Shown piece after piece: positions 46,435 to 58,416 of a stretch of 64,000 nt of DNA (position 1 is its first letter; the number at the start of each line of letters is the position of its first letter). Origin of the DNA: Phycomyces nitens (Eukaryota > Mucoromycota > Mucoromycetes > Mucorales > Phycomycetaceae); contig JAHRBC010000004.1 in NCBI GenBank assembly GCA_022702545.1, positions 1,860,001 to 1,924,000 of the forward strand, in the 5' to 3' direction. The notes under the pieces are model-generated. The model had not been told where the DNA came from. It made no database searches and saw nothing but the letters and a program-made list of their open reading frames with translations. The position numbers and the translations under genes are program-made.

Positions 46435-47629
46435 CAAGCACATCTTCGCAGCACCTGGTTCCATCAACCGACCACGAGAGATTGGAGGCTTGAATAAAGT
46501 AGGACTTTATACACTGTCACAATATTGATTGCCGGACAGCAAGAGATTGGCCAGATATCGCAACGGCCATGTACCAGACTCAGGGCTGAAATCCCTACTC
46601 AGGCTTTGGAATTGAATGTCCCAACTTGAGAAAACAGCCATACCCCAGACACAGAAGTGCCTCTCGCACAGGCTGAGTTGGTTTGGTTGCCAAGAGATAG
46701 CTTCGTCACTGAAACGCTCGGATGCCAATCTCAAGGCGACTGAACTGCCTTGAATCATTGAACTTCCCCATCTGTTGCCAACGAAAGTTGCATCATTTTG
46801 GCCTGTCATGAAGAGTGGTGGTATCTCATTGGCGCCCGATGGCTCCCACCTATTCTGCACCTCTTCATGACCGGACTCGACCTAGAGTCCAGCCAGGTTC
46901 CAGGCTGGAAGGAATCAAGACAGAACAGGGTTTCTTGCCGGCCGATTTCAGACCAATGTCTGAAAGGTGTTTGGTTTGACAGTTTTGATTTGCATCGCAA
47001 CCGTCTTTACAAGAGGCTTACTTGATAGCGAGTTATCAAGTCCAAGGCAGGGACGTCTTATAGGCAGAACCAGGGAGGAGCATACTATCGAATAAAAGTT
47101 TATGAGTTTTGAATTGGGATGTTTTGACTCTTGACATTACTTACAGATTAACAGAGTAGTTCAAGTAAAAAGTGGTAAAAAACAAAGTCCGCATGTCAAT
47201 ATGTTAGTCATTGCAAACCAATGAACAAAAATTATGTAGCATTCAGCTCATTAGAGTACTACATTACTTACCGGAGCAGCGTGTCAAAGTCGAAGGTGAG
47301 TGGGAAAAAAAGGCGTCTTGTTTCTTCCCACACCAAAGGTCTACTTATGATTATTATTTTGATTGCTATGATGACGCGAGCCTGGGCTAGCCAATGAAAT
47401 ATCTCATTATTACTAATATCACGTGTAAGCCTGGGAGCCTTTGACATGATCCAATACAAATCCTTAATAAAGCATGTAAAGGAAAGCAATAAAACAATCC
47501 ATGTAAAAGCAGTAAAGAAGTGTAACTTTTGGACAATGCAGTTGTAATATTGTACTCCGTTACCGAGTTTGAATGACTATTCAATACCAGTTTAAAAGTG
47601 TAACCAAGTTCCGTAGTTTTGTATACCTT
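46435..47629. other. GC-elevated unassigned DNA, likely decayed retroelement
   Basis: Between 46440 and 47100 the sequence is markedly less AT-rich than around it, with a 117-codon open minus-strand frame (46507-46860; NEIPPLFMTGQNDATFVGN and following) that I do not recognise and that lacks supporting exons. It looks like element-derived rather than host intergenic DNA. The remainder to 47629 is AT-rich. Confidence 0.4.
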
Positions 47630-47803
47630 GAGATATACACACCCAGCTGAATAAAGTCCAAACTCTACAACCGATCTCTGACTATACTCTTTGCAAATAC
47701 ATGGCAAACTAATGTCTGAATAAGTTATACATCAAGCACTCATACATCTCATGCCAAGCGATAGCCGACCATTATACAGCAGATATTTTAATTACAAAGA
47801 CAT
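47630..47803. repeat. Diverged partial copy C of the LTR-like repeat
   Basis: It aligns with the first ~175 bp of copies A and B: TATACACACC, CTACAACCGAT, CACTCATA, ACCATTATAC and TTTTAATTACAA occur in the same order with frequent substitutions. The TATA-like part and the minisatellite are missing. It is older than the other two. Confidence 0.6.
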
Positions 47804-50800
47804 TTGAGTAATCCAAAACAGCTGTTTGGCACCATACAAATACTCTTTGGATAGAATACTAAGAACGATTAAAAAAAAGGGGGATTCAATAACATATTTT
47901 CAAAGTCTTGATGACCAATAGATAAAACTTGGAAAATAAAAATCAATGAAACCCCCTAATAAATATATTTGAAAAATAAAAATAGCAGTACTCTACTAAG
48001 CTCTCCTTCCCAGTAGATTGGAACCTTTGAGGCCACCAAAGTGTCAGACATTTATGATGGCTGAGTAGGTTTAGAAAAGATATAAAAGAGGAGAATATTT
48101 CATTGAATAAAAAAGCATCTATCTTTCTATCCTCGTTTACGATTCCCAGTGGGGTTGACTAATATTGACTAATATTGGCTGTATTATAGCATTGGAAGAA
48201 CAACTTAGATCTAAAACGACAAATAAAAATTTAAATTAAAAACAAAACAGTACTGATTTGGTCTGCCATATTGGAATCTTCGTAGCCACCGAAGTCCAAG
48301 CCGGGATCTCTGACAAAGTCCCAGGTACTGCCCCGACGTACGACACAGCTGATTAAGAATTTTCAGCTTCCCAATTTCCAAGCCCGGGAATCGAACCCCG
48401 GACCTGGACCTTGGAAATCCAACGCCTTAACCAACCAAGCCATACCCCAGTATATTACACGGTATAGAAAAGTAAGAAATACGTGCAACGCTTTGCTTGC
48501 CTGTTATGGTAATAGGATCTTTATAGTGTCTACTGAGTTTCTACACTCAAAATAATAATAGATTCTTTATGCCTGTAGCTAATCACTATAGCTCTCATGC
48601 TAATGAATTCCACTTTCTTCTTCTTCTTCTTCTCTTTATTTTTCTGCTGCTGCTTATCTTACTGCTCTCATAGTATCTGAAATACAAAAAACTCTTTGGT
48701 TCTAATGTAGTAGATTCCCATTGAGATTACTTTTTTATGCGCAATCTACTCAATCAATGTCCTCTCAGTAACAAAAATACTAAAGTATATCTTACATTAG
48801 CCAATGTACAAAAACAATTAAATCCCAACTTTACAACTATTTAAAATCTTGAATCCAATCCCGGTTTAGTTGACGCTATTTGGTCGAACCAAAAACCAAG
48901 AATAAAAAAGACGCTATTGAAAAGTGAAAATGGTACCGAAATAATGGGCAGAAAAGTAAGAAATATTATATCGTTGTATATCCATGTCAGTAAAAAGATA
49001 ATATAATAAAGACTAGAACAAAAGTAAGCAAAAGTATATGCAATGGATCATATTTTCCCACCATATAAAGATGTAATGTCAAAAAGATGGCAAGACGAAC
49101 TTAAGATGTTCTCAAGAGGCCGTAAGAATATCCTGACTTGAGCCCAAACAAGAAAATATGGAATATATTGTAGGATAATATTCATCAAGGTAATTCCAAT
49201 CTGCAACTCTAATGTAGCTGAGAGATTCTCTGACTAATGAATGGACACGTGCAAGATGGTATGTAAAAAATATTATTATTATTTTTAAAAAAAGGTATAA
49301 AGGTGATTGTTTAATATATTGAATACATGTCTTGCTTTATTATATAGACTGCACAACATATATTCTATAATTATAAATTCCTAGATTAATTAATTTCACA
49401 AGTTATGGATAGGATCAATGTAAAAACACGCCGTTCATTTTAACATTATGACAGGACTTATAATTGTTCAATATATTTATAGTACCATGTACAGGTATTT
49501 CTAATACCTGCAATTTAAATTATTCTACCAAAGAAATCGAATTATATTTCTGGCTAAAAAGACTGAATAAAAAAGGTAGTATATAGCTATATAATACGAG
49601 GGAAATATTATTATCACTATTTTATGCGTGGAACAGTGTTGAGATATCTTACAAAGAACAATCAACAGAATTGATTATTAAAAGGCTTAAATATATAGGG
49701 TGCATACATTATTGCTACCAATAAAACAAATGAGCTGGATAAAGGAGAAAGTGCTAAATCGAAAACCTTTGAAAGAAAAATGAAAGCTCGAATATAATAA
49801 ACTAATAAAAACAAAATCTTATTAATGTCAGTAGGTAACAATGGAATACAGTTGATAAGAATATTGAAGCAACTGTTTTAAGATACTCAATATATAGGTT
49901 GAAAGACTTACTTTTCATTTTATTTTAGGATGTCTTTTGATGAGGGAAGCAGAAAATACCATTGTAATTCTTTTTTTAACAAAAATGGGTCTGGTGAAAT
50001 GGCTGTATGACATGACTCCTATTTATAAAATATTAATAATATTTCCTAAAATAGACAAAATATTATCTAGCTTTAGATAGTGATTATAAAGAATACAATG
50101 TAATTGACTGTAGAAACTGATCCTTGGGTTATTTCTGCCAAAACTCAAAGAAGGGTTCCTTTTGCTAGGTAACATTAGATTATCATACTTGATTGATCTA
50201 TGAATTTATCTTATTCTGGCGAGAAATAAGAATCCAAAGGCGCGATAAGCTTAGAGTATGATGACACGTTTGCTTGTATAACCAAATTTCAATTTCAATT
50301 AGTGAATAGATTACGATTCAATTGTGGTTTATTCGTTTGTATGTGTATATCGAGAGAGATTGATGTATTGAAAGTGTAGCGGATTGTCTCAATTAAAGCA
50401 ACGGATTTAGTTAATTGTATGGCTCAATGATATACTCGATCCATTGGTTTATTGAACATGCGTCAATAATGGTCTCCAGACATGGCCTCGTTATTATATA
50501 TTATGACTCGATCTGCGTACTTGTGGAAATATAAAGGGATAATATTTTCCCAGATCAAGCCAAAGAAAACGCTAAACTCTCTTATTTTTCCGGTAAGATT
50601 ACCCATATATAATGAGGCTAAAGGGCCTTTGGAAATGAACCAGGGAATTCTTCTCTTTAGATGCAGGCAGGGTTAAAGTTGAAGTTGATATCATATAAAC
50701 CTTTCTATCTCGCGAAAATATAATCCCGAGCCAAGCATTTGGGTTCCGACACCAGCATTTTTTTAAAAAATTGCTTTAAAAAGCCAATGTTCTTTATCGT

Positions 50801-50837
50801 TACATAGACCTCTTCATTACACTCATCACACCTGGTC
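47804..50837. other. AT-rich intergenic region with a tRNA-like sequence
   Basis: Apart from the tRNA-like element at 48375-48450 and a TTC repeat near 48611-48632, no coding or structured feature is visible over 3 kb. An (AT)n tract lies at 50948-50986, just inside the first intron of the transporter to the right. Confidence 0.6.
48375..48450 (-). other. tRNA-like sequence with perfect A and B boxes
   Basis: The minus strand reads TATGGCTTGGTTGGTTAAGG (A box), then an anticodon-like region and GGTTCGATTCC (perfect B box) in a GC-rich T arm. The acceptor ends do not pair and the anticodon loop would be irregular (9 nt), so a working tRNA is unlikely. Polymerase III could still transcribe it. 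It is probably a tRNA-derived SINE head or a tRNA pseudogene. Confidence 0.5.
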
Positions 50838-50947
50838 ATGGCAGAAGTTAGACCTATGCCTTATAGGCAGCTATTTATTCTATGTGCATGTAGATTTGCT
50901 GTAAGTATACCAAATGTGCACTATTATCAGCTATCATTCTAGACCAA

Positions 50948-50985
<38 letters not shown>

Positions 50986-53006
50986 GTAAAAGGCTTTTGT
51001 TATAAGATACAAGACGAATAAAGGGTTGTTATTTACGATTCTATGTCTTGAAGGAACCCATATGCTTTACCGTCCTGTTTCCTTTTATCGTGCCAGTAAG
51101 TTGTCTTTTAGGCCTTTAATTGAAATAATTTCTTTGTGTGGATTGGTCTATTTTCTGAATTCTGTCTTTGTACCAAATCATGACTAATATTATGTCTTAG
51201 ATGGTGCGAGATTTCAAAATTACTGATGAAGCAAATATTGGTTATTATGTTGGTTTTATTACCTCTTCATTTGCACTGGCACAATTCCTCACAGGTAAGA
51301 TCTATTAAGAGATATAGCCTTATATGCTTTTCTGACCTACTGATCTTACTAGGCATGCCTTGGGGTATGCTGTCTGATCGCATTGGACGGAGACCAGTAA
51401 TTCTAACTGGCATGGTTGGAACGGTCGTTAGCATCCTCTTGTTTGGATTATCAAAGTCATATATGTGGGCCCTTTTGTCAAGAAGTTTGTGCGGCTTGCT
51501 GGTAATAGAAAATAGTTTCCATTTATGAGTGCGTGAGAACTAATGTCATATATAGAACGGAAATATCGGGGTATTGAAGAGTATGGTCGCGGAATTAACG
51601 GCTGGGCAGCCAGCAGACAAGAGAGCAAGAGCGTTTTCTTTATTGCCGTTGATGTATGGACTTGGAAGTATTATTGGGCCAATACTAGGAGGTAAATATA
51701 TAGATCTGCCCTCAGCCTCTTAAACATCTGCTCTAGGATTCCTTGTCCATCCTGTCGAAACATATCCTGAAATATTCGGAAGGGGTGGATTTATCACTGA
51801 CTTTTTGACGGAGAATCCATACTTCCTTCCCTGTTTTATTGCTGCCATGATATGCTGTCTTGGGCTCGTGTTCGGTCTCTTCCAGCTTGAGGAAACCTTG
51901 AATGTCGTTCCTTCCAAGGAAGAAAATACTACCGAGCAGACCCAGCTGCTCTCTCAACAAGAGCCTTCTGCATATGACACTTTCAATTCGACATCAGAAG
52001 AGAATGTAACTTCACCTACGCCCACCCTTCATGCCAAGCCTGCTCCTCTGACTATCAGAGAATCCCTTACGCCTGCTGTCATAGCCATCTGTATTACATA
52101 TGGATCCTTTTGCTTCCAGGCTGTCTTTTATGAAGGTAACCCGAGTTTTGTATTGCATTGTTATTTTTTTTTGTTTAGAATGATCTCCAAAAACACACAC
52201 GCACACTGTGTACTTACTATTCCTTATGTAGAGCTGTTTCCTATCTGGACGTCCAGTAGCAGAGGGGCCGGTGGACTCGGGTTTCAAACAAGTGAGACGG
52301 GCATGGCCCTTGCTTTCTCTGGAGTCGTTACCTTGTTTTCTCAGATAGTACTTCTACCCCCTCTTGTGTCACGCTTTGGTCTCGTCCGTCTTTTCCGCTC
52401 AGTACTATTTGTACTCATATTCCTGTACGCCATTCAAGGCTTTGTTCGGCTACTTTATAACGTTCCTGATTTTGAGGGCCAAGTGGACACCAAATTGTGG
52501 GTCTGGGTGGGTCTATTGATCTGCTTAGCTATCAAGACTGTGTGCGTCACTATATCCTTTACCGGATGCACCATTCTTGTCAACAATGCTGCACCACGCG
52601 CAGATTCACTCGGCACAATTAACGGATTCTCTCAATGTAAGCCTAAATGGTTTGATTTGCTCAGATTCTAATCTATTTGATTTGTCATAATAGGTTGTGC
52701 CAGTGCCACGCGCGCTCTCGGTCCAGCCACCTGCGGTATTATTTGGTCATCGTAAGCCGTCAAACACGATCTAGAGTTTAGACATGATATTGACTTTTTC
52801 TTGTCTTTAGCTCTCTTGGTGCAAGCTGGATTCCTTATCAGATTAGAGTACACATCAGCTTTATAGCACTCTCGATATTTGCCATGTTTACCTATTATTC
52901 AAGTGAGAGGCTAAACAAGCTTGAATTTGAAGGCCCGTATTCGAGAGAGGAAGTTGTATCGACAGATGAGCCAGAAAACCAGGACCAGGTTAACCAAAGG
53001 GCTTAA
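50838..53006 (+). CDS. MFS transporter, DHA1 / zinc-induced-facilitator-like family
   Basis: Nine exons (50838-50900, 51054-51095, 51201-51294, 51353-51501, 51556-51691, 51737-52135, 52232-52636, 52694-52751, 52811-53006) encode 513 residues. The opening CRFAEPICFTVLFPFIVPMV and the MFS motif A GMPWGMLSDRIGRRPV between helices 2 and 3 place it in the drug:H+ antiporter-1 type. The blocks LLNGNIGVLKSMVAEL and LPLMYGLGSIIGPILGGFL resemble ZIF-like and yeast relatives. About twelve hydrophobic segments are expected, with a long polar loop (Glu/Ser/Thr-rich, ~residues 200-245) between the two halves and an acidic tail. Location is probably the plasma or vacuolar membrane; the substrate is unknown. 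It is the only intact gene between 44 and 58 kb, flanked by element relics. Confidence 0.9.
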
Positions 53007-54150
53007 GATGATAAAACTTGTCATTTTTTTTTGTACATATACTGACACCTGAAAGGGAATCAAGAGAAACAGGTGTATATTGTCGCATAGGATTGTATTC
53101 GACACATAATATTTTTACTATAGAGAAAAGCAAGATTTGATTTCTGTAGTATTATTTACTTGATGATTATAAAAATTATGATTCTATTAGTATTCCCCCA
53201 ACTTATTTCCAGAATTTAGAGTTCAAAGACCTTTTATTCCAAAATACCATTGAGTTATATTGTCAAAAATATATTATATAAGATTAATTACTAGTCTAAA
53301 TGACAGGTCTCTCTGCCCTTTGTAATGGATCTATTAATGAATCATTTTTATAGAATATACAAAAATATTATCCACAGATTTACAGACAAAAGTGCTTTGA
53401 ATCAAACTATATTTATATTTTGCAAAAAGAAAGGTTTAGGTGTGTAAAGAGACGACTACAATGTCTAATCCCAGGTTGGATATGCAAGTGAAGACTGGGA
53501 CCAAACTGGCTGATCTATATTAGGCCATGTATATAAAAAAAATGATGATGCTGACTCACATATATGTAGTAGGCTTATGAGTATGTAAAATACGACGCAC
53601 AACTACAGCAAAATTTATAAAAACTCACGATATTATGCCAAATTATACTTTTAGTCTTGTCAAACATGCCAAGACCATCTCTTACAACTACATTAAAGGA
53701 TTACAAAATATCTGAACTAATTACACCAATCAAATTTTATAAAATAAAACAATAAGCTATACTTACAGCTTAGACCAAGTTATTTGTTAGTTTGGTATGT
53801 ATATTCTACTCGAATAACTCTGAATAGAAACGCAATAAAATATTACCAATAATACTCCTTGTCTCATACTTTTTATCATATTGTATCGTGGAATCAAAGA
53901 CAAGTATCAACGCTTGAGAACATTTTCCAGAAGAACGAATTTTCTTTCAAATATAAATTTAATTGTACACGAATTGCTGTATAAAATGGTTAAAGATATA
54001 TTGTACTCTAAGCCTTTAAAATGAGTGGATGAATAGCCATAGCCAGTCATGGGGATAAAACATATGTACAGATTTATTTCTAGGTGATTGATCTCAATAT
54101 TTTATAAAATTCTGATATATTGATTGATATCTCAAAATGATAAACGAAAA
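53007..54150. other. AT-rich spacer between MFS gene and LINE relic
   Basis: No gene, repeat or RNA signature was recognised. The composition is strongly AT. Confidence 0.6.
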
Positions 54151-55277
54151 GAGGACCCCCCTTTCGCCTTTACTTTTCAGCCTTGTCTTTGAGCCTCTGC
54201 TTTGATTGGTCCTCGCCTCTCCTTCAATAAATGGCTTTCCATTCAACATCCCATCACCCCGCCCAAACCACTTAGACTGTTGGCCTATATCGATGATTTA
54301 CTTATTGTCCTCTCCTCCCTCCTCGCCTTACTGGGCCTTTACGGTAGGGAATCAAACGCTCGAGTCAATCTGGGCAATACGGTCGCAATATCTTTGTATG
54401 ACTCTTTTGTCCCTGACTGGGGTCCAATTCTTGTGGCAGCTAATATCACTAAACTTCACGACCGTCATTCAGCCGATGCCATCCGTTGCCTCGGTTTTCC
54501 TCTTACCTCCCATCTTTGTCAGCTCAATTCCTTTTGCTCTGCCATACTCAGCAATCTTGACCGCCACTGCCTCGTCCTTGCTCAGCGTCATTTGTCCGTT
54601 AGAGGCGAAAACCTCATCTCCAACTCTCTCCTTCTCAGTACCGTATGGCACGTACTGTATGTAATGCCTGCTCCCGCCTCATTTTTCGTCGCTGTTCACA
54701 AATCCATCCGCCAATAACTCTCACTTTGGTTTGACAGCCCTTCATGGGACCTCCTCTGCCTACCTCGTCATAAAGGTGGGTTCGGCCTACTTGATTCGGA
54801 AAGCCATCAAAGGGCTCTACAACTGCATTGGATTCTACCCATATTTTGGGATTCTTGTGCCCACTCTAAATATTTTCTTCTTTACATCACATTCCTCCTA
54901 CAGCCCCACTTCTCCACGCCCTCACCTGCCATCGCACTTCTTTTCCCTTTGCTCCCGTTAACCTTTCCACTTCCACTACAACCTCTTCTTCGTGCTAGTT
55001 CCTATATCCTCCCTACTATACATCCTCTCTCTATTTGTCTTTCACCCATTACTGCCCTCACACTCCTCCTCCACATCATTTGGACTTTTCCTTCACCATT
55101 CGCCTTGCCTCGCTGGAATCACAAAGGTCTATATATGTACCATTCCTTTATGATCAGCCCACAAGGTGTCTTTCGTCGTCGCTCTCTAAACTGTGGCGTA
55201 CACGCCCGCAACCGCTTTTTTGCCTTCTTTCACTACCTTGGCACAGCCAAGATCGTCCTTTGGCCTTGGTTTGTTTC
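54151..55277 (+). mobile_element. Non-LTR retrotransposon (LINE) relic, reverse transcriptase C-terminal half
   Basis: Reading across two frames gives TPLSPLLFSLVFEPLL (RT motif before the palm), then LLAYIDDLLIVLSS with the YIDD catalytic motif, and the post-RT text RCLGFPLTSHLCQL, LAQRHLSVRGENLISNSLLL and PRHKGGFGLLDSE typical of fungal LINE polyproteins. The frame is broken by a TGA after FEPLL, a shift before the YIDD part and further shifts beyond 54700. The 5' part (endonuclease) is absent. The 3' end is cut abruptly at 55277, where LTR-like repeat copy B begins, so the repeat inserted into or replaced the LINE tail. The segment is more C-rich than its surroundings. Confidence 0.85.
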
Positions 55278-56260
55278 TGTGGTATACACACCACAGTTAA
55301 ATGAAATACAAACTTCACAACCTATATCTAGTCACTACTTGGTAATGACCCTGGGAAGTTAACATCTCAGGGACAGTTACACACCAGGTACACCTATACT
55401 TCACACTGCTACAGTGATAACCAACCATTACACGACGGGGACTTTAATTACAAGGGAATATGAATAATAGTATATAAGCAATCATAATATTCTTACTTCA
55501 ATAAACAACACTCTCACAGTATTCTTATTCCCCTTGCAAGATACTAACAAACCATATACATCAGCAGTTAACAGAGCATGCTTCAATACAAAATAGATTG
55601 ATATATCCAGATTCTCATTTGTGTATATAATAATATATGGTATATTATCAATTGATAAATATAATATCGAGCACTATCTTTGAACATTTTTTTTAATATT
55701 AAATTATTTGCAGACATATAATAGTTAACCATGTAAAATGACAAGGATGTTTCAAGAGATTTTATTTGAGGGAATACAAAGTCAAGTAAAGTCAATGGTG
55801 GTGTACAATGATTGGGGTTGATTTGCTCTTGTCCTTTGCCTTGCTCAATCTTCTTCTTCTGCTTCCATTCAATCCTCATCTTCCCGCATCGCAGCAGCTC
55901 TGTCTTCGGGCCATGTCACCACTCGGTCTTCCGCTCTGTTCAATGTTAGTCTTTCTGCACAATTCAATGTTGATCCTTTGGCGCAGTTCAATGCAAGTCT
56001 TCTTTCTTTATCCAATCCAGGTCTTCTGCGTCATTCAGTACAAAGTATTTTCGCCTTGCTTGATCCTTGCTTGCTTTCTTTGCCCAATCTCAGTTTCTTT
56101 GTTCATTCGGTACTTGTCTTTTTACTTTGTTCAAGTTCATTGTCAAATTTTAACGGATTCCGTACATTCATTTTTTTTTAATGGTCGATAATTTGGAAAC
56201 CAAGCCTCACAAGCGCCCTAGAGGAAAGAACATCTACTCATATGCTTGCAACTCCCCTTA
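55278..56260. repeat. Dispersed LTR-like repeat, copy B
   Basis: High-identity copy of 44962-45967, starting with the same TGTGGTATACACACCACAG at the break point of the LINE relic. It lacks one ~24-bp minisatellite unit present in copy A. Its right ~560 bp form the left arm of the large palindrome. The shared similarity with copy A stops at the CCCCTTA at 56254-56260. Open frames of 127 codons (55808-56191) reflect the minisatellite. Confidence 0.8.
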
Positions 56261-57017
56261 GGGCTATCTGTCCTACAGGCATAAGGTATTTCTTTTGCTG
56301 TATCCTATATAGCATCGTATGCCTTTAGTATATTTTCATCTTTTGGAATAGCCCAATACAACGGGCCCTTAAGAAGGAAATATACTAAAGGCATATGTTG
56401 CTATATGGTAAGAATCAGGGAAGACGTACCTTATGCCTGTAGGACAGATAGCCCTAAGGGGAGTTGCAAGCATATGAGTAGATGTTCTTTCCTCTAGGGC
56501 GCTTGTGAGGCTTGGTTTCCAAATTATCGACCATTAAAAAAAATGAATGTACGGAATCCGTTAAAATTTGACAATGAACTTGAACAAAGTAAAAAGACAA
56601 GTACCGAATGAACAAAGAAATTGAAATTGGGCAAAGAAAGCAAGCAAGGATCAAGCAAGGCGAAAAGACTTTGTACTGAATGACGCAGAAGACCTGGATT
56701 GGATAAAGAAAGAAGACTTGCATTGAACGGCGCCAAAGGACCAACATTGAATTGTGCAGAAAGACTAACATTGAACAGAGCGGAAGACCGAGTGGTGACA
56801 TGGCCTGAAGACCGAGCTGCTGCGATGCGGGAAGATGAGGATTGAATGGAAGCAGAAGAAGAAGATTGAGCAAGGCAAAGGACAAGAGCAAATCAACCCC
56901 AATCATTGTACACCACCATTGACTTTACTTGACTTTGTATTCCCTCAAATAAAATCTCTTGAAACATATTGGTCATTTTACATGGTTAACTATTATATGT
57001 CTGCAAATAATTTAATA
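55697..57017. repeat. 1.3-kb palindrome (long inverted repeat)
   Basis: The left arm (from 55697) and right arm (to 57017) are reverse complements: TATTAAATTATTTGC at the left edge matches GCAAATAATTTAATA at the right edge, and the arms share the minisatellite, AACTCCCCTTAGGGCTATCT and TCCTACAGGCATAAGGTA inverted. Pairing continues imperfectly towards the centre (TATGCCTTTAGTATATT against AATATACTAAAGGCATA), leaving a loop of only a few tens of bases near 56357. Arm identity is very high, with a few substitutions and one short indel. The arms contain the second half of the dispersed repeat; the right arm is thus an inverted partial third copy. Confidence 0.88.
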
Positions 57018-58218
57018 ATGGTGCTCGTCAAATCAATCTATTCAGTGGGTTAGATTCTTGGATGATACAGCTCTGAGCCCTCAATTTTTTTGTGTTAAAT
57101 ACGTACACCTAGGTTTGTTTCCATTTGTATAATCTTTATTGTTAATTCAGTATTAGCCATGCATCTAGCAATCGTTTTGGCACTATTAACAAGAAAAAGA
57201 AAGTTCTGATTAAATCTAGAGAGATAATTGTTGCTACTTTTGATAGTGTAGAAATACCAACCATTTACGAAATATATTATGTACCACAATTTACTGCATA
57301 CACTATAGTCCAAAGATACAGATATATATGATCACTAGCTACACACATACACAAGGTATCTTCTAGTATATTTGGTGAATGAAACTTGCATCCTTTGCGC
57401 AGAAATTGAAAAGAGAATTAGACTGCTAGTTTAAGCGTGATGATTAGCATAGCAGCCGTAAATTTTGGAAGATGTGTTTGCATGGATACAATATGTAAAA
57501 CCATAAAGTCCCTTTATATAAAATTCTGTATAAAAGCCGTGACTTACTAATTATCTTTGGGTAAACCACTTACCCTTTAATCAGCATACCAAAGAAAGGA
57601 ATCAAGACCTTGGAGAGATGAATTGATATCTACACTGCTTTCAATGTGTAAAGATTTATTATTCTGACGCTTTTAATCATAAATTTACTGTAAGGACTGT
57701 ATATGTCCTAGAATCCAAGATAGTGTAGGATATAATATAAATCGTGGGCGCTTCTGGTTTGGCGGTGATGTACCTATGGAAATCGTTGGCAAAAACCTTG
57801 AACAATAAATGTGTAAAAAAAATCATTCAAAACATTGATCCATTTTGAACAAAAAGAGAGCTTTATCGTTTAGCAAGATAAGTATACATGCCATTGTGCC
57901 AAAATAATAAAAGCCAAAAGACCTCGACTGAAGAATATGGAGGATTTGTTATTTGTTATTTAGAAAAAAAAATATTAGTACAATATAACCAACAGATATC
58001 ACACCAAATGGTCTTTATTATAGCCGTGTTGAACAAATCAAAAGAAATATTTATTCAAGTCGGTTTTATTAGATAGTTATGAAATTTACAGATAAATGTA
58101 CACTATTAATTTGGTATCTAGATAGTAAGGAATATTATTCCAGTATAATTTTTTTACGGAATGAATTATAATGTATGCTCTCTTTTTTTGTTTTACATTT
58201 TCGGCTTATAAAAGAATA
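57018..58218. other. AT-rich spacer
   Basis: Only short frames of random type are present (for example 57095-57313 and 57888-58076). Nothing else is supported. Confidence 0.6.
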
Positions 58219-58416
58219 TTATACATATTCTGTAACTGTTACAACATAATACTTCTTCTTGACAATTGGTTTCTTCTTTGGCTTTTCGTGGCAAGTACGG
58301 CATTTTATGATTAGACGGTTAGGACAGGATCCATTGGGAAATGTAACAGAGGTGGTTCTTGAACAGGCACACGAATTGCCGGCAGGCACAATCTTGTAGT
58401 GTCCACAAGATGACAT
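58219..58416 (-). CDS. Small Cys-rich protein (65 residues), hypothetical
   Basis: From the ATG at 58416 the frame encodes MSSCGHYKIVPAG, CACSRTTSVTFPNGSC, KCRTCHEKPKKKPIVKKK and ends YYVVTVTEYV. Six Cys in the first ~45 residues, then a Lys-rich tail. The frame stays open upstream into GVGEACACVK, directly after a plausible AG acceptor at 58449-58450, so an additional upstream exon is likely, but I could not identify it or a signal peptide. A TATATAAA lies at 58592-58599 on the minus strand. No family is recognised. It may be a Cys-rich secreted or metal-binding peptide (inference). Confidence 0.4.
   Translation of the reverse strand: MSSCGHYKIVPAGNSCACSRTTSVTFPNGSCPNRLIIKCRTCHEKPKKKPIVKKKYYVVTVTEYV

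Noticed and set aside
46507..46860. 117-codon minus-strand ORF as a host gene
   Set aside because: No recognised motif, no exon structure, and it lies in GC-elevated, element-like DNA between tRNA-like sequences and repeats.
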